From the NCBI GenBank assembly GCA_964409535.1, contig CAYPDQ010000001.1, positions 62,001 to 126,000 on the forward strand: 64,000 bases of DNA, given 5' to 3'. The notes below the pieces were generated by a model that made no database searches, had not been told where the DNA came from, and saw only the letters and a list, made by a program, of their open reading frames with translations. Position 1 is the first letter of the stretch. Each line of letters begins with the position of its first letter. Positions 15,574-24,228 of the stretch are shown here, in pieces. The position numbers were made by a program, and so were the translations under genes. Source of the stretch: JBBUAX01 sp964409535 (GTDB lineage: Bacteria; Patescibacteriota; Minisyncoccia; UBA6257; 2-01-FULL-56-20).

Positions 15574-16884
15574 TACTTTCAACGCCTCTTCCACTATTTT
15601 CTTATCGCTCCAAGGGATCTTTCTGCCGCCCGCGACGCACATCCAGACCTCGCCGCCCTTGCCGGTTAGGACGACCATATCCCCTTTTCCGGCCAGAGAT
15701 ATGGCCTTCGCTATCGCCTCGCGCCGGTCAGATATCTTGTAGGTTTTAGGTATTAGGTTTTGGGTTTTAGACGCAGAAAGCACGCCCTTCTCAACGTCGT
15801 CAATAATTTTCATTGGATCCTCGTCATAGGGATCTTCGTTCGTCAAAATCAGCTCGTCGCAGTATCCGGCCGCGATCTTGCCCATCGCCGCCCGCTTCCA
15901 TACATCCCGGCCGCCGCCCTGGGAGCCCAAAATTCCTATCACCCGGCGCGGCTTGAAGAGCTTCGCCGCTTCGTATATCGCTGTCAAGCTTGCCGGTTCG
16001 TGCGCGTAGTCAACTATGACTTTGAATCCCCGCCCCTCCACGATTTCCGCCCGGCCCGGCAAAGCGCGGGCACCTGCAAGCGCCTCCCGAATCTTCGCCA
16101 TTGGAACGCTTTGAGAGAGCCCAACGCAGATCGCCGCCACTGCGTTGTACACATTAAACTCGCCGATTAGCGGTGTCACGAATTTCTCGCCGTTCAAACT
16201 GAACTCCGTCCCGCTCGGCGACAGCTTTACATTTGATATCTGGAACACTTTCTGCATCCCGAGCTCCACGTTTCGCGTTTTGAGAGAATATCCGTATTTC
16301 GTTTTTACCCCCGGTCCCAGAAAGTACTCCACGTTTGGGTCATCCAGATTGTAGACACCAACACCATTTTCCCTTTTCGCGACCTCCTTAAAAAGATTCA
16401 GTTTTGCCTCCCGGTACTTTAGAAAACTGCCGTGGCGCTCAATGTGTTCCGGCGTGAGATTCGTGAAAACCGCAACTCGGTAGTTTATAAACTTGTGCCG
16501 GTATTGCAGTATGCCTTCGGAGGAGGTCTCAACCACTGCGTAGCGGCAGCCCTCCCGGACCATCTGCCGCAGAAGTTTCTGCAGGGCGAAACGCCCGGGC
16601 ATGGTTTGCTTGGTGTCATTCACCCACTCCCTGCTTCCAATCCGGTAATTCAGGGTGGTCAAAAGTCCGGTTTTATAACCCGCCGCGGACAGAATATCTG
16701 CGATGAGATTTGCCGTCGTCGTCTTGCCCTTGGTGCCGGTCACGCCTATCGCCGTAAGTTTCCGCGACGGGAAACCGTAGAAAAGCGCCCCCAAGAAAGC
16801 CAGAGAAAAGTGGTACGGCTTGGATAGAAATGGCAGCTCGGCGAGGAACCGCACGAAAGGTAGCCGCTTCAGAAAGGAGATCAT
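15571..16884 (-). CDS. MurE-like Mur ligase
   Basis: 437 residues. The central ATPase domain has GVTGTKGKTTTANLI (P-loop, ~47-60), then NDTKQTMPG and a C-terminal ligase domain with DYAHEPASL and TNEDPYDEDP. This matches UDP-MurNAc-tripeptide synthetases. The N-terminal uridine-binding domain is much shorter than in classical MurE (~490 residues), replaced by a hydrophobic start (MISFLKRLPFVRFLAELPFL). The residue choosing Lys or meso-DAP (DNPR in DAP enzymes) reads DPYD here, so the third amino acid cannot be predicted. Its ATG overlaps the ruvA stop. Confidence 0.85.
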   Translation of the reverse strand: MISFLKRLPFVRFLAELPFLSKPYHFSLAFLGALFYGFPSRKLTAIGVTGTKGKTTTANLIADILSAAGYKTGLLTTLNYRIGSREWVNDTKQTMPGRFALQKLLRQMVREGCRYAVVETSSEGILQYRHKFINYRVAVFTNLTPEHIERHGSFLKYREAKLNLFKEVAKRENGVGVYNLDDPNVEYFLGPGVKTKYGYSLKTRNVELGMQKVFQISNVKLSPSGTEFSLNGEKFVTPLIGEFNVYNAVAAICVGLSQSVPMAKIREALAGARALPGRAEIVEGRGFKVIVDYAHEPASLTAIYEAAKLFKPRRVIGILGSQGGGRDVWKRAAMGKIAAGYCDELILTNEDPYDEDPMKIIDDVEKGVLSASKTQNLIPKTYKISDRREAIAKAISLAGKGDMVVLTGKGGEVWMCVAGGRKIPWSDKKIVEEALKV

Positions 16885-17462
16885 TTCTTGCCGCTTAAAA
16901 TTTTGAGCGCCTCTTTGAGGCGGGCGGTTATGTCTTTTGTTTCGGCCGATACCTTTTGCAGAGCTTCCCGGGCGTCGTCCCTGCGGTAGCCCAGGCCGGT
17001 GAGCGTTTCCGCCAGATCCGCGTCCGTTTCCATTTTGCTTAGCGCCGCCTGGGAAAGTTCTACCTCCACCTTGTGCCGCAGCTCCAAAACTATCCGCTCC
17101 GCGGTCTTCCTGCCGATGCCGGAGGCGCGGGTCAAAACGTCCGGCCGCCCTTCTTTTATCGCGGCGGCGATGCTTTTATGGTCCGCGAGGTCAAGTATCG
17201 CCAAGGCCGACTTCGGGCCCACTCCCGCGACGGAATTCAAAAGCTCAAAAAGATTAAGTTCTTCCGGGGACGAGAAGCCGTAAAGATCCAGGGCGTCCTC
17301 CCGCACGTGGAGATGGGAATACAAGGATACCTCTCCACCCGGCGCGGGGAGTTTGGAAAGCAAGCGGCCGTGGACCGACACCTTAAGACCGATGCCGCCG
17401 ACTTCAACCACTATAAAACCGTTGCCCTTGTGTTTTAATCTGCCAGCAACGCTCCAGATCAT
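16881..17462 (-). CDS. ruvA: Holliday-junction DNA helicase subunit RuvA
   Basis: About 193 residues from MIWSVAGRLKHKG. Domain I OB-fold, then two HhH motifs (LLNSVAGVGPKSALAILDL and TRASGIGRKTAERIVLEL) and the C-terminal domain III that contacts RuvB (LAETLTGLGYRRDDAREAL). It binds Holliday junctions and recruits RuvB. ruvB (23 kb) and ruvC (27.7 kb) are elsewhere in the window rather than in one operon. Confidence 0.95.
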   Translation of the reverse strand: MIWSVAGRLKHKGNGFIVVEVGGIGLKVSVHGRLLSKLPAPGGEVSLYSHLHVREDALDLYGFSSPEELNLFELLNSVAGVGPKSALAILDLADHKSIAAAIKEGRPDVLTRASGIGRKTAERIVLELRHKVEVELSQAALSKMETDADLAETLTGLGYRRDDAREALQKVSAETKDITARLKEALKILSGKK

Positions 17463-17528
17463 TTGCAAATTTTACAGCTTTCTATATACTACCTACCACC
17501 TACTACATACTACATACTAATCCCCAAA

Positions 17529-17804
17529 ATGCCCATCACTCAATCTGCAAAAAAAGCTCTGCGCCAGTCCGCGCGGCGGCGGGAAAGGAATCTGAAGGCG
17601 AAGAAAGCGCTGAAGTCGGCGGTGAAGGACTTGCGCCGCCTGGTTAAGGCCAAGCAGGGGGAAGATGCGGTGAAGCTCCTGCCCAAAACCTACAAAGTAC
17701 TGGATAAAGCCGCCAAAAACGGCGTAATAAAGAAGAACGCCGCGAGCCGCCTCAAATCGCGCCTCGCTCAACTTATCAATAAGTCCACCAGGACCTCCTC
17801 GTAG
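17529..17804 (+). CDS. rpsT: Ribosomal protein bS20
   Basis: 91 residues starting MPITQSAKKALRQSARRRER, the classical bS20 N-terminus, followed by the three-helix bundle (KTYKVLDKAAKNGVIKKNAASRLKSRL). The start is at MPITQ; 22 upstream in-frame residues are an AT-rich, non-conserved extension. It converges on holA with a 37-bp overlap. Confidence 0.95.
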   Translation: MPITQSAKKALRQSARRRERNLKAKKALKSAVKDLRRLVKAKQGEDAVKLLPKTYKVLDKAAKNGVIKKNAASRLKSRLAQLINKSTRTSS

Positions 17805-18535
17805 TCGCACTTGCCGGACTTTACCGCCAGGTCGTAGGCCGCGAAGCGCGGTAATTTTTCCGGCCATTGATAGGCAAGGATATTGAATATCTTTCCCGCC
17901 GGTTCGTTCCTCGCGAAAAGCCCCTCCAGGGTCGTGAGGCGCCGACCTGGGTTTGGGCTTGTGAGTCCCTGCATCGTCTCCCAAAAGTCCGGAGTGAGTA
18001 GAACATCCAAACGCTCCAAGTCCTCACGCTTTATAGTCCGTCGCGGGAGAAGAGAAAGTTTTTGGAGTTCGGTCATAAGCCGCCAGCTGTCACCTTCGTA
18101 AGCCGCCGCCAGAAATTCAAACGCGGCTGGTGCGAGTTCCACGCTCAAATCCCCGGCCGCCTGCTTTATGAACGCCCGCCAGGACGCGCTCTTAAGGAGG
18201 GGGAATTCCTGGGTGAGGCCGCTCGCTAAGCCCTTCGGCGGTTTCTCCGAATCAGATATAAGCAGGGTGGCCGCTTTATCTTTGGAAAACTTTTTTATTT
18301 CCTCCAGAAATTTTTTATCCGAAACTTCGGAAAGACCGGTCAAAACCGCGAGTTTAAACGGCTCAAACATTGACTGGTTGCCGACAAAATCCCGGAATCT
18401 CGCAAGCGCGCCCTCCTCGGAAAGATCAAAAAATCCTACCCCTAAGCCGGAATGTTTTTTGCGGAACTCGGCGATCAGTTCCCGCTTCTTTTGTTCCCGC
18501 CGATAATCATCCGGGCCATATAGGAAAACGATCAT
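17768..18535 (-). CDS. holA: DNA polymerase III delta subunit
   Basis: 255 residues, shorter than the usual ~330. N-terminal MIVFLYGPDDYRREQKKREL is the typical delta start. The middle LLISDSEKPPKGLAS and C-terminal AYEGDSWRLMTELQKLSLL follow the collar-helix architecture. Delta opens the beta clamp during loading. It is a neighbour of rpsT as in many bacteria and overlaps pyrG by 4 bp (ATGA). Confidence 0.9.
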   Translation of the reverse strand: MIVFLYGPDDYRREQKKRELIAEFRKKHSGLGVGFFDLSEEGALARFRDFVGNQSMFEPFKLAVLTGLSEVSDKKFLEEIKKFSKDKAATLLISDSEKPPKGLASGLTQEFPLLKSASWRAFIKQAAGDLSVELAPAAFEFLAAAYEGDSWRLMTELQKLSLLPRRTIKREDLERLDVLLTPDFWETMQGLTSPNPGRRLTTLEGLFARNEPAGKIFNILAYQWPEKLPRFAAYDLAVKSGKCDYEEVLVDLLIS

Positions 18536-20202
18536 CTCTTTGCGGCCGCCTTCATAAACTCAACGAAAAGAGGGTGCGGGCGGAGGGGACGGGATTTCAG
18601 TTCCGGGTGGAATTGGGTACCGAGGAAAAACGGATGCGCGTTCCGCGGCAACTCCGCTATTTCCATAAGTCGTCTGTCCGGGGAGACGCCAGAGAAAACC
18701 AACCCTTTTCTCTCTAAGCGTTTAGTGTATGCGGGATTCACTTCATAGCGATGGCGGTGGCGCTCGGAGATCACCATATTGGACCTATTGGTCCTATAGG
18801 ACTTATCGGACCTATAGGAGCCGTAAGCCGTAGTTCCGGGCTTGAGCCGCGCCGGCCAGGCGCCCAAGCGCATAGTCGCCCCGTAGTGCTTCTCCGCAAC
18901 GTTCTTTTTCTGCTCCGGCATTATGTCTATGACCGGATGCGGCGTCTTGGGACTTATCTCCGTAGTATGCGCGCCCCGCAGTTTCAGGACGTCCCGCGCG
19001 AACTCCACGACTGCGAGTTGCATGCCGTAGCACAGGCCAAAGTACGGGATTTTGTTTTCCCGGCAGTATCTCACAGCGGCAATCTTCCCTTCCACCCCGC
19101 GGCTGCCGAAACCGCCGGGAACGATTACGCCGTTATAACCAGAAAGCTCTTTGACGCTTTTCGGATTTTTCTCAAACTTCTCCGAGTCCAACCAGACGAT
19201 CTCGGGCTTCGCCCCGACCGCGGCCCCGGCGTGTTTTACCGCCTCAATAACCGAAATATAGGAGTCCTCCAAAACGAAATCCCCCGTGCCGAAATACTTG
19301 CCGACGATGCCGATTTTGACCGCGCGCTTCGCGTCCTTCGCCGCAAGGACCTTCTTCCGCCACTCCCGCATATCCTTCCGCCGGGTCTTAAGCCCCAAGC
19401 GGGTAAGCAGCTTTTCGCCCAAGCGATCTTTCTCAAAGTTCAGCGGCACCTCGTATACGCTTGAGACGTTCGGAGCGGAGATCACACAGCCCCGCGGGAT
19501 GCTGCACATAAACTCAATTTTCTCCTTGCGCTTCTCATCCAGTGGCACCGCTGCCCGGGCGAGGATCATATCCGGGTGGACGCCGACGGAATTCAAGCTC
19601 CGGACCGCGTGCTGGGTCGGCTTGGTTTTGAGCTCCGTCCCGCCCGCGCCCAGAGCCGGCAGGAAGCTCACAAGCACCAGGACCACGTCCTCCGGGCTTT
19701 TGATCTTCAGCATCCTCACCGCCTCCAGGAAAAGGATGTTCTCATACTCCCCGGCGGTGCCGCCGACCTCCACGATCGCGATCTCCGCCTTGTCTTTTTT
19801 GGCCGCGCGGTTTATCCGGTCAATGACCTCCAGCGGTATCCGCGGGACCACTTCCACCTGCTTGCCGCCGTATTCCAGATTGCGCTCCCGCTGTATCACC
19901 GAGAGATATACGCTACCGGTCGTCATATAGTTCGCCCGGCTCATATCCCGGTTCAAGAAGCGCTCGTAGTTGCCCATATCCTGATCGCACTCCGTGCCGT
20001 CATCCAAAACAAAAACCTCACCGTGTTCGGTGGGGTTCATTGTTCCGGCATCCACATTCACATAGGGATCAATTTTGAGGGCGGTCACCCCGTAGCCCCG
20101 GGACTGCAGGATCTTCCCGATGGCCGAGGCGGCGATGCCCTTGCCGACCCCGGACATCACGCCCCCGACCACGAATATGTACTTTGGTGTTTTACGTTTC
20201 AT
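18532..20202 (-). CDS. pyrG: CTP synthase
   Basis: 556 residues. The synthase domain (FVVGGVMSGVGKGIAASAIG, DPYVNVDAGTMNPTEHGEVF) is followed by a class I glutamine amidotransferase domain with the GFGSRGVEGK region, the catalytic Cys motif FGLCYGMQ and the QFHPE His-Glu. It makes CTP from UTP and glutamine, consistent with the pyrimidine genes at 61-64 kb. A repeat at 18779-18826 is embedded in frame and encodes SYRSDKSYRTNRSN in the loop just before the conserved ISERHRHRYEVN. Confidence 0.97.
   Translation of the reverse strand: MKRKTPKYIFVVGGVMSGVGKGIAASAIGKILQSRGYGVTALKIDPYVNVDAGTMNPTEHGEVFVLDDGTECDQDMGNYERFLNRDMSRANYMTTGSVYLSVIQRERNLEYGGKQVEVVPRIPLEVIDRINRAAKKDKAEIAIVEVGGTAGEYENILFLEAVRMLKIKSPEDVVLVLVSFLPALGAGGTELKTKPTQHAVRSLNSVGVHPDMILARAAVPLDEKRKEKIEFMCSIPRGCVISAPNVSSVYEVPLNFEKDRLGEKLLTRLGLKTRRKDMREWRKKVLAAKDAKRAVKIGIVGKYFGTGDFVLEDSYISVIEAVKHAGAAVGAKPEIVWLDSEKFEKNPKSVKELSGYNGVIVPGGFGSRGVEGKIAAVRYCRENKIPYFGLCYGMQLAVVEFARDVLKLRGAHTTEISPKTPHPVIDIMPEQKKNVAEKHYGATMRLGAWPARLKPGTTAYGSYRSDKSYRTNRSNMVISERHRHRYEVNPAYTKRLERKGLVFSGVSPDRRLMEIAELPRNAHPFFLGTQFHPELKSRPLRPHPLFVEFMKAAAKR
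18779..18826. repeat. GGACCTATAGG-type repeat inside pyrG
   Basis: Degenerate tandem units of 9 bp alternate TTGGACCTA, TTGGTCCTA, TAGGACTTA, TCGGACCTA. The same type of repeat occurs at 35701-35747 and 40021-40050. Unit length is a multiple of three, so the CDS frame is kept. Confidence 0.75.
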
Positions 20203-20221
20203 GTTTCACGCTGCGTGTCCC

Positions 20222-21553
20222 CTATTCCACTGCCACTTCCTTGCGCGGCACAAGCGCGGGGTCGGTCGGCAGGATGAAATAGAATGTGCTGCCGCGGCCG
20301 AGCTCCGACTCCGCCCACATCTCGCCGCCGTGCGCCCGGATGATGTTCCTCGCAATGTAGAGACCGAGCCCCGAGCCCTCGGTCTGGAATTTCAAAGCAT
20401 TTGAGCTGCGGAAGAACTTGGTGAAAACCCTGGGCACCTCCTCCGAAGGTATCCCGATGCCCGTGTCCTTCACGCTAACCTCCACGTAGGGCTTGTCCGG
20501 AAGCGGAGCCGCCTTCACTGTGACGCTGCCGCCCTGGACATTATAGCGCACCGCGTTGTCCACAAGGTTCTGGACGACCATAGAGAGCTTCTGCGGGTCG
20601 ATCGTAAGCTGGAGCAGTTTCTCCTTCGGCCGGTCAAAGTATAACTTCAGACCGGCGCGCTCCACCTGCGGCATGGCTTCCGTGAGGATCTTATCCAAGA
20701 AAGGAACAATGTCCGCCGTCTCAAAGTTGTAGCCGAAGCGCCCTTCCTCGATCCTCGTTGTGTCAAGCAGATCCTCCACCAGGTTCATTAGCTTGCGGGA
20801 AGAGGTAAGGGTTTTTTTGACCAGTTCTCTCGTTGCGTCGTTCAAGCCCTCTTCCCCGGCGAGCGACTCCAGCGCCCAGTTGATCTCGCTTATCGGCGTG
20901 CGCAACTGGTGGGAGGCGACGGTGATGAAATCGGTCTTGGCTCGGAGGAGGGTTATCTCCCGGGTGCGATTGCGGATTATTTTCATAAAGCCCAGGAGCT
21001 TGCCGCTCGCGTCCGCGATCGGCGCGGTCGCGACCCGCAACTCCAAAACCGGCGCGCCGAAAGACAAATCCGTAACCTGGGGGTACTCCCCCGGCTTGGA
21101 GCGGGGAGCGACGACCGGCGCCAAGGACGGGAACATCACCTGGGCAAGGAGCCGGCTCCTTTCGTTCTCCACATCCTGGGGCGTGAGCCGCCGGCCGATG
21201 ACCTCCTCCGCCTTGAGGCCGAATATCGTTTCTGCGGCGGAATTAAAAAAGGAAACGACGAGGTTCTGGTCGTAAACCACTATTCCGTCCTCCAATCCCA
21301 GAACTATCCCCTTAAGCTTATTGCGTTCCAACTGCACATCCCGATTCAGTTTCGCCGTCCAAGTGGAGGTAAAGAAAACCGCGACCCCGACGAATACGAG
21401 CAAGCTCCCGGTGAGGAGCGGCCAGGGAAACGGCAGGAAGAGAATTTCCACGGCCAAAACCGCGAGGAGGAGGGGCAAGAGAAGCCAGAAAGCCTGCATC
21501 TCCCTGGCGCGCAGGAAAAGACCGGAGCCGAGGAATCTTTTGAAAAAACTCAT
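20222..21553 (-). CDS. Membrane PAS-domain sensor histidine kinase
   Basis: 443 residues. Two transmembrane helices (22-40 and 45-63), a PAS domain (~80-195, GIVVYDQNLVVSFFNSAAE), HisKA with phospho-acceptor His215 in ASHQLRTPISEIN, and HATPase with DNAVRYN, DTGIGIP and GSGLGLYIARNI. There is no extracytoplasmic sensor domain, so the signal is probably membrane or cytoplasmic. No response regulator is adjacent (orphan). A TAGAAT box ends 7 nt before the ATG. Confidence 0.94.
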   Translation of the reverse strand: MSFFKRFLGSGLFLRAREMQAFWLLLPLLLAVLAVEILFLPFPWPLLTGSLLVFVGVAVFFTSTWTAKLNRDVQLERNKLKGIVLGLEDGIVVYDQNLVVSFFNSAAETIFGLKAEEVIGRRLTPQDVENERSRLLAQVMFPSLAPVVAPRSKPGEYPQVTDLSFGAPVLELRVATAPIADASGKLLGFMKIIRNRTREITLLRAKTDFITVASHQLRTPISEINWALESLAGEEGLNDATRELVKKTLTSSRKLMNLVEDLLDTTRIEEGRFGYNFETADIVPFLDKILTEAMPQVERAGLKLYFDRPKEKLLQLTIDPQKLSMVVQNLVDNAVRYNVQGGSVTVKAAPLPDKPYVEVSVKDTGIGIPSEEVPRVFTKFFRSSNALKFQTEGSGLGLYIARNIIRAHGGEMWAESELGRGSTFYFILPTDPALVPRKEVAVE

Positions 21554-21569
21554 TGCGTATATTCTAACA

Positions 21570-22472
21570 TTAAAAAATACTCCCCTGCGATGAGTTCTTG
21601 GCCAGCCGAGCGCCGTTTTGCATCCGCTTGATCAACGTCTCAAACCCCAGCTCCCTGAAATAGTCGGCGAGCTTCGCGGAGTCAAACTTGGGCGTCAAAG
21701 CCGCTATACTTTTCGCTCCGCCCCCGTCCCCGCTCTGGAGCGTGACCAGCTCCCGGTTCAGCTCCAGCTCCTTTTTGTACGGGAAAATTTTCTCCTTGAA
21801 CCTTTTGTACTTCTCCGGACTTTTGAAGAACGTTTCCAGGCTTCCGACCTCGGAAAGTATTGCCTGGGCGGTTTTGGGCCCCACCCCCGGCACACCTTTC
21901 ACGTTATCCGACGGGTCGCCGACCAGTGCTTTGTAGTCAACCATCTGCTCCGGCTTCAGGCCGTACCTAACTCTGACCGCTTCCGTGTCGTAGGTCTGCG
22001 TCTCGCTCACTCCTTTCTTGAACGTGCGCACGACGACCTTGTCTCCGCGGACGAGCTGGAGGGTGTCCAGATCGCCGGTCAGGATTACAACCTTAACCTC
22101 CGGCTCCTTGCCAAATTTTCTTGCGAGAACCGCGATCAGGTCGTCCGCCTCCATCCCGGGCTCGTCAAACGTTTTCACGCCGAACTTGCGGAAAAGCTCC
22201 GGCGCTTCAATAAGCTGGGAAACGAGTTCCGTGGGCGTCGGCGGCCGGTGAGCTTTGTACTCCGGGTATTTTTCTTCCCGGAAGGTCGGCTCCGGCCGGT
22301 CAAAGCAGGCGGCGACGTAGTCCGGTTTACCCTCCCGGAAAATCTTGAGAAGCACGCTCGCCAAGCCGTACAAGGCACCCGTCGGCCTCCCGTCCGGCGC
22401 GGTCAAAGGCGGCAGAGCGTGGAACGCGCGGTGGATGATAGAGTTGGCATCGATGAGGAGAAGGGTCTTCAT
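21570..22472 (-). CDS. Stand-alone 5'-3' exonuclease (Pol I N-terminal domain type)
   Basis: About 300 residues starting MKTLLLIDANSIIHRAFHAL. Metal-binding acidic clusters are in LLIDAN, DRPEPTFREEKYPEYKAHR, MEADDLIAVLA and TGDLDTLQL, plus the H3TH region VGDPSDNVKGVPGVGPKTA. No polymerase domain follows. Such proteins remove RNA primers and flaps. The start codon chosen follows an AT-rich repeat that would otherwise extend the N-terminus by five residues. Confidence 0.93.
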   Translation of the reverse strand: MKTLLLIDANSIIHRAFHALPPLTAPDGRPTGALYGLASVLLKIFREGKPDYVAACFDRPEPTFREEKYPEYKAHRPPTPTELVSQLIEAPELFRKFGVKTFDEPGMEADDLIAVLARKFGKEPEVKVVILTGDLDTLQLVRGDKVVVRTFKKGVSETQTYDTEAVRVRYGLKPEQMVDYKALVGDPSDNVKGVPGVGPKTAQAILSEVGSLETFFKSPEKYKRFKEKIFPYKKELELNRELVTLQSGDGGGAKSIAALTPKFDSAKLADYFRELGFETLIKRMQNGARLAKNSSQGSIF

Positions 22473-22522
22473 AAGTTTAAAACGCAAATATCAAAGTTAA
22501 AAATTTATGATTTTTAAATTTT
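22473..22522. repeat. AT-rich repeat, copy 2 (short)
   Basis: AAGTTTAAAACGCAAATATCAAAGTTAAAAATTTATG with its inverse TTTTTAAATTTTTAATTT. It lies between the exonuclease start and the tsaE 3' end and encodes the tsaE C-terminal residues IKNLKIINF. Confidence 0.65.
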
Positions 22523-22952
22523 TAATTTCTATCACCCGTTCGTTTTCCTTTCTCCCGTGTTTGAGCTTCACCCAAACTGCGTTCTTTGGTATTAGGCGTC
22601 CCACCTTCTCCGCCCACTCCACGAGCACGATGTTCCGCGGGTCAGCCACTATTTCCTTGAACCCCAACTCTTCTAACTCCTGCGGTTTCTTCAGACGGTA
22701 CGCGTCCACGTGGTAAACGTTGCCGAACCGCCGCATAAGAATGAACGTAGGACTCGCCGCCCTGCGCCGGATACCCAAGCTGCTCAAGAATCCCTGAACA
22801 AAAGTGGTTTTGCCCGCGCCGAGCTCCCCGGTCAGGGCGAAAACCCTATAACGGGATTTTGTCTTCGTCTTCCGCGCGAGGCGCCCCGCTAATCGTTTCG
22901 TCTCCTCCGAAGAAAAACTGCGATAAGTGGCCATAGTCCTTTGCGGCACCAT
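22497..22952 (-). CDS. tsaE: tRNA threonylcarbamoyladenosine biosynthesis ATPase TsaE
   Basis: About 151 residues from the ATG at 22952, which overlaps the ruvB TGA (TGATG); an alternative start is MATYRSFSSEETK at 22934. P-loop TGELGAGKTTFVQGFL, then SPTFILMRRF, HVDAYRL, and LVEWAEK as in TsaE. It supports t6A37 synthesis with TsaB/TsaD, which are not in this window. The last nine residues come from AT-rich repeat DNA. Confidence 0.93.
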   Translation of the reverse strand: MVPQRTMATYRSFSSEETKRLAGRLARKTKTKSRYRVFALTGELGAGKTTFVQGFLSSLGIRRRAASPTFILMRRFGNVYHVDAYRLKKPQELEELGFKEIVADPRNIVLVEWAEKVGRLIPKNAVWVKLKHGRKENERVIEIKNLKIINF

Positions 22953-23953
22953 CAAAGCAACTCTCCGGGTCTTTTTATGCCAAGATGCTCGTAGGCGGCA
23001 GCCAAAACCACCCGGCCGGCGGGGGTGCGCTGGAGAAAACCCAAGCTCATAAGATACGGCTCATAGATGTCTTCAATCACCCCTTTTTCGTCGCTCAGGG
23101 CCGCCGCGAGAGTGCTAAGACCCACCGGCCCGCCGCCGAACTTGCCAATAATGATCTCCAGAAGCCGCCTGTCTTGAGGCTCCAGACCGCGCTCATCGAT
23201 ATCCAAAAGCTCCAAGGTCTTTCTCGCAACCGCCGCGTCAATCTCGTTTTTGCCCTGGACCTCGGCATAGTCCCGGGCACGTTTCAGAAGCCGGTTCGCG
23301 ACCCGCGGCGTTGCGCGGGAGGCCCGGGCGAGGATCTCGACCGCTTCCGGAGAAATGTTCGCGCCCAAGATCGCCGCGGAGCGCGAGAGGATCCTCTTGA
23401 TGTCCTCCAAAGAGTAATACTCCAACCGGAAAGTCGCGCCGAAGCGCGAGCGCAGGGGCTGGGACAAGAGATTCTCCCGCGTGGTCGCGGCAATGAGGGT
23501 AAATGGCGGCAAGTCCAAGTTCAAACTGCGCGCGGATGGACCCTTGCCGACCATGAGATGGAGTTTCCGCACCTCCATCGCCGGGTACAAAACTTCCTCG
23601 ATCAAGTGGTTTATCCGGTGTGCCTCGTCTATGAATAAAATGTCCTGCGGTTCCAGGTTGGTGAGGATGGCGGCGATGTCGCCCATCTTCTCCAGAGCCG
23701 GGCCGGAGGTGGTCTTGACCGCACCTCCCAATTCACGCGCGACGAGGTAAGCCAAGGTGGTTTTGCCCAGCCCGGCTTGCCCGCAGAAAAGAACGTGATC
23801 CATCGCCTCGCCGCGCTTCTTCGCGGCCTCGATTATTATCCGGAGGTTTTTCTTGGTCTTGTCCTGACCAACGTACTCCGTCCAGGAGGCGGGCCGGAGC
23901 GCCTGCTCGACGCTCGAATCATCTCCGTTTCCGTTTTTAGGCCTGTTTTTCAT
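22952..23953 (-). CDS. ruvB: Holliday-junction branch-migration ATPase RuvB
   Basis: 333 residues. ALRPASWTEYVGQDKTKKNL, Walker A CGQAGLGKTTLAYLVA, Walker B ILFIDEAHRI, sensor 1 AATTRENLL, and the winged-helix domain ending EPYLMSLGFLQRTPAGRVV. The hexameric motor drives branch migration with RuvA. Its 5' side faces a divergent promoter at 23967-23995. Confidence 0.98.
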   Translation of the reverse strand: MKNRPKNGNGDDSSVEQALRPASWTEYVGQDKTKKNLRIIIEAAKKRGEAMDHVLFCGQAGLGKTTLAYLVARELGGAVKTTSGPALEKMGDIAAILTNLEPQDILFIDEAHRINHLIEEVLYPAMEVRKLHLMVGKGPSARSLNLDLPPFTLIAATTRENLLSQPLRSRFGATFRLEYYSLEDIKRILSRSAAILGANISPEAVEILARASRATPRVANRLLKRARDYAEVQGKNEIDAAVARKTLELLDIDERGLEPQDRRLLEIIIGKFGGGPVGLSTLAAALSDEKGVIEDIYEPYLMSLGFLQRTPAGRVVLAAAYEHLGIKRPGELL

Positions 23954-23966
23954 ACTTTTTTACACC

Positions 23967-23995
23967 TTGACAATAAGTGATTTATATGCTAAGAT
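23967..23995 (+). promoter_or_regulatory. Extended -10 promoter TTGACA-17-TAAGAT
   Basis: TTGACA (23967-23972), 17-bp spacer, TAAGAT (23990-23995) preceded by TGC, an extended -10. It points rightward into a region without a credible gene, divergent from ruvB. Confidence 0.75.
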
Positions 23996-24001
23996 GTCTG
24001 C

Positions 24002-24228
24002 CGTTAACGTTGCCGGCCCAAACCTGGGGGCAGGAATTGTTTTATGTTAAGGACGGCTTGGTTTCGGCGAAGCCGCTCCTCGAAGCAATTCTAACCTCTT
24101 TTAACTACGTTAAAAAGAGACCCTTCTATCCCCGTTTATTCGGGAATAGCCCCCAGATCTGGTCCGGCAATCCCGACGTTTTGGTCGGCACCCCGACCTC
24201 CACAAGGAGCGTCGGGGTTTCCTATTTC
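24002..24228 (+). ncRNA. Candidate structured small RNA
   Basis: A transcript from the promoter above would be about 225 nt. Long-range pairs close most of it: CTGGGGGC (24024-24031) with GCCCCCAG (24149-24156), TTGCCGG (24010-24016) with CCGGCAA (24164-24170), and AACGT with ACGTT (24176-24180). Local hairpins lie inside: GGCTT/AAGCC (~24055-24074) and CTCTTTTAAC/GTTAAAAAGAG (~24096-24119). It ends with CCCCGAC-CTCC/GGAG-GTCGGGG and TTTCCTATTT, terminator-like. It is not SRP RNA, RNase P RNA or tmRNA by motif. A 6S-like regulator is possible but not shown. Confidence 0.5.
24191..24228 (+). terminator. Terminator-like hairpin ending the small RNA
   Basis: CCCCGACCTCC pairs with GGAG(C)GTCGGGG around ACAA, followed by a weak T tract. 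It sits at the 3' end of the convergent pilB fragment. Confidence 0.6.

Noticed and set aside
24002..24228. SRP RNA or RNase P RNA
   Set aside because: The GGAAG-x-AGCA type SRP apical motif and the RNase P core motifs (GAGGAAAGTCCGG-like) are absent.
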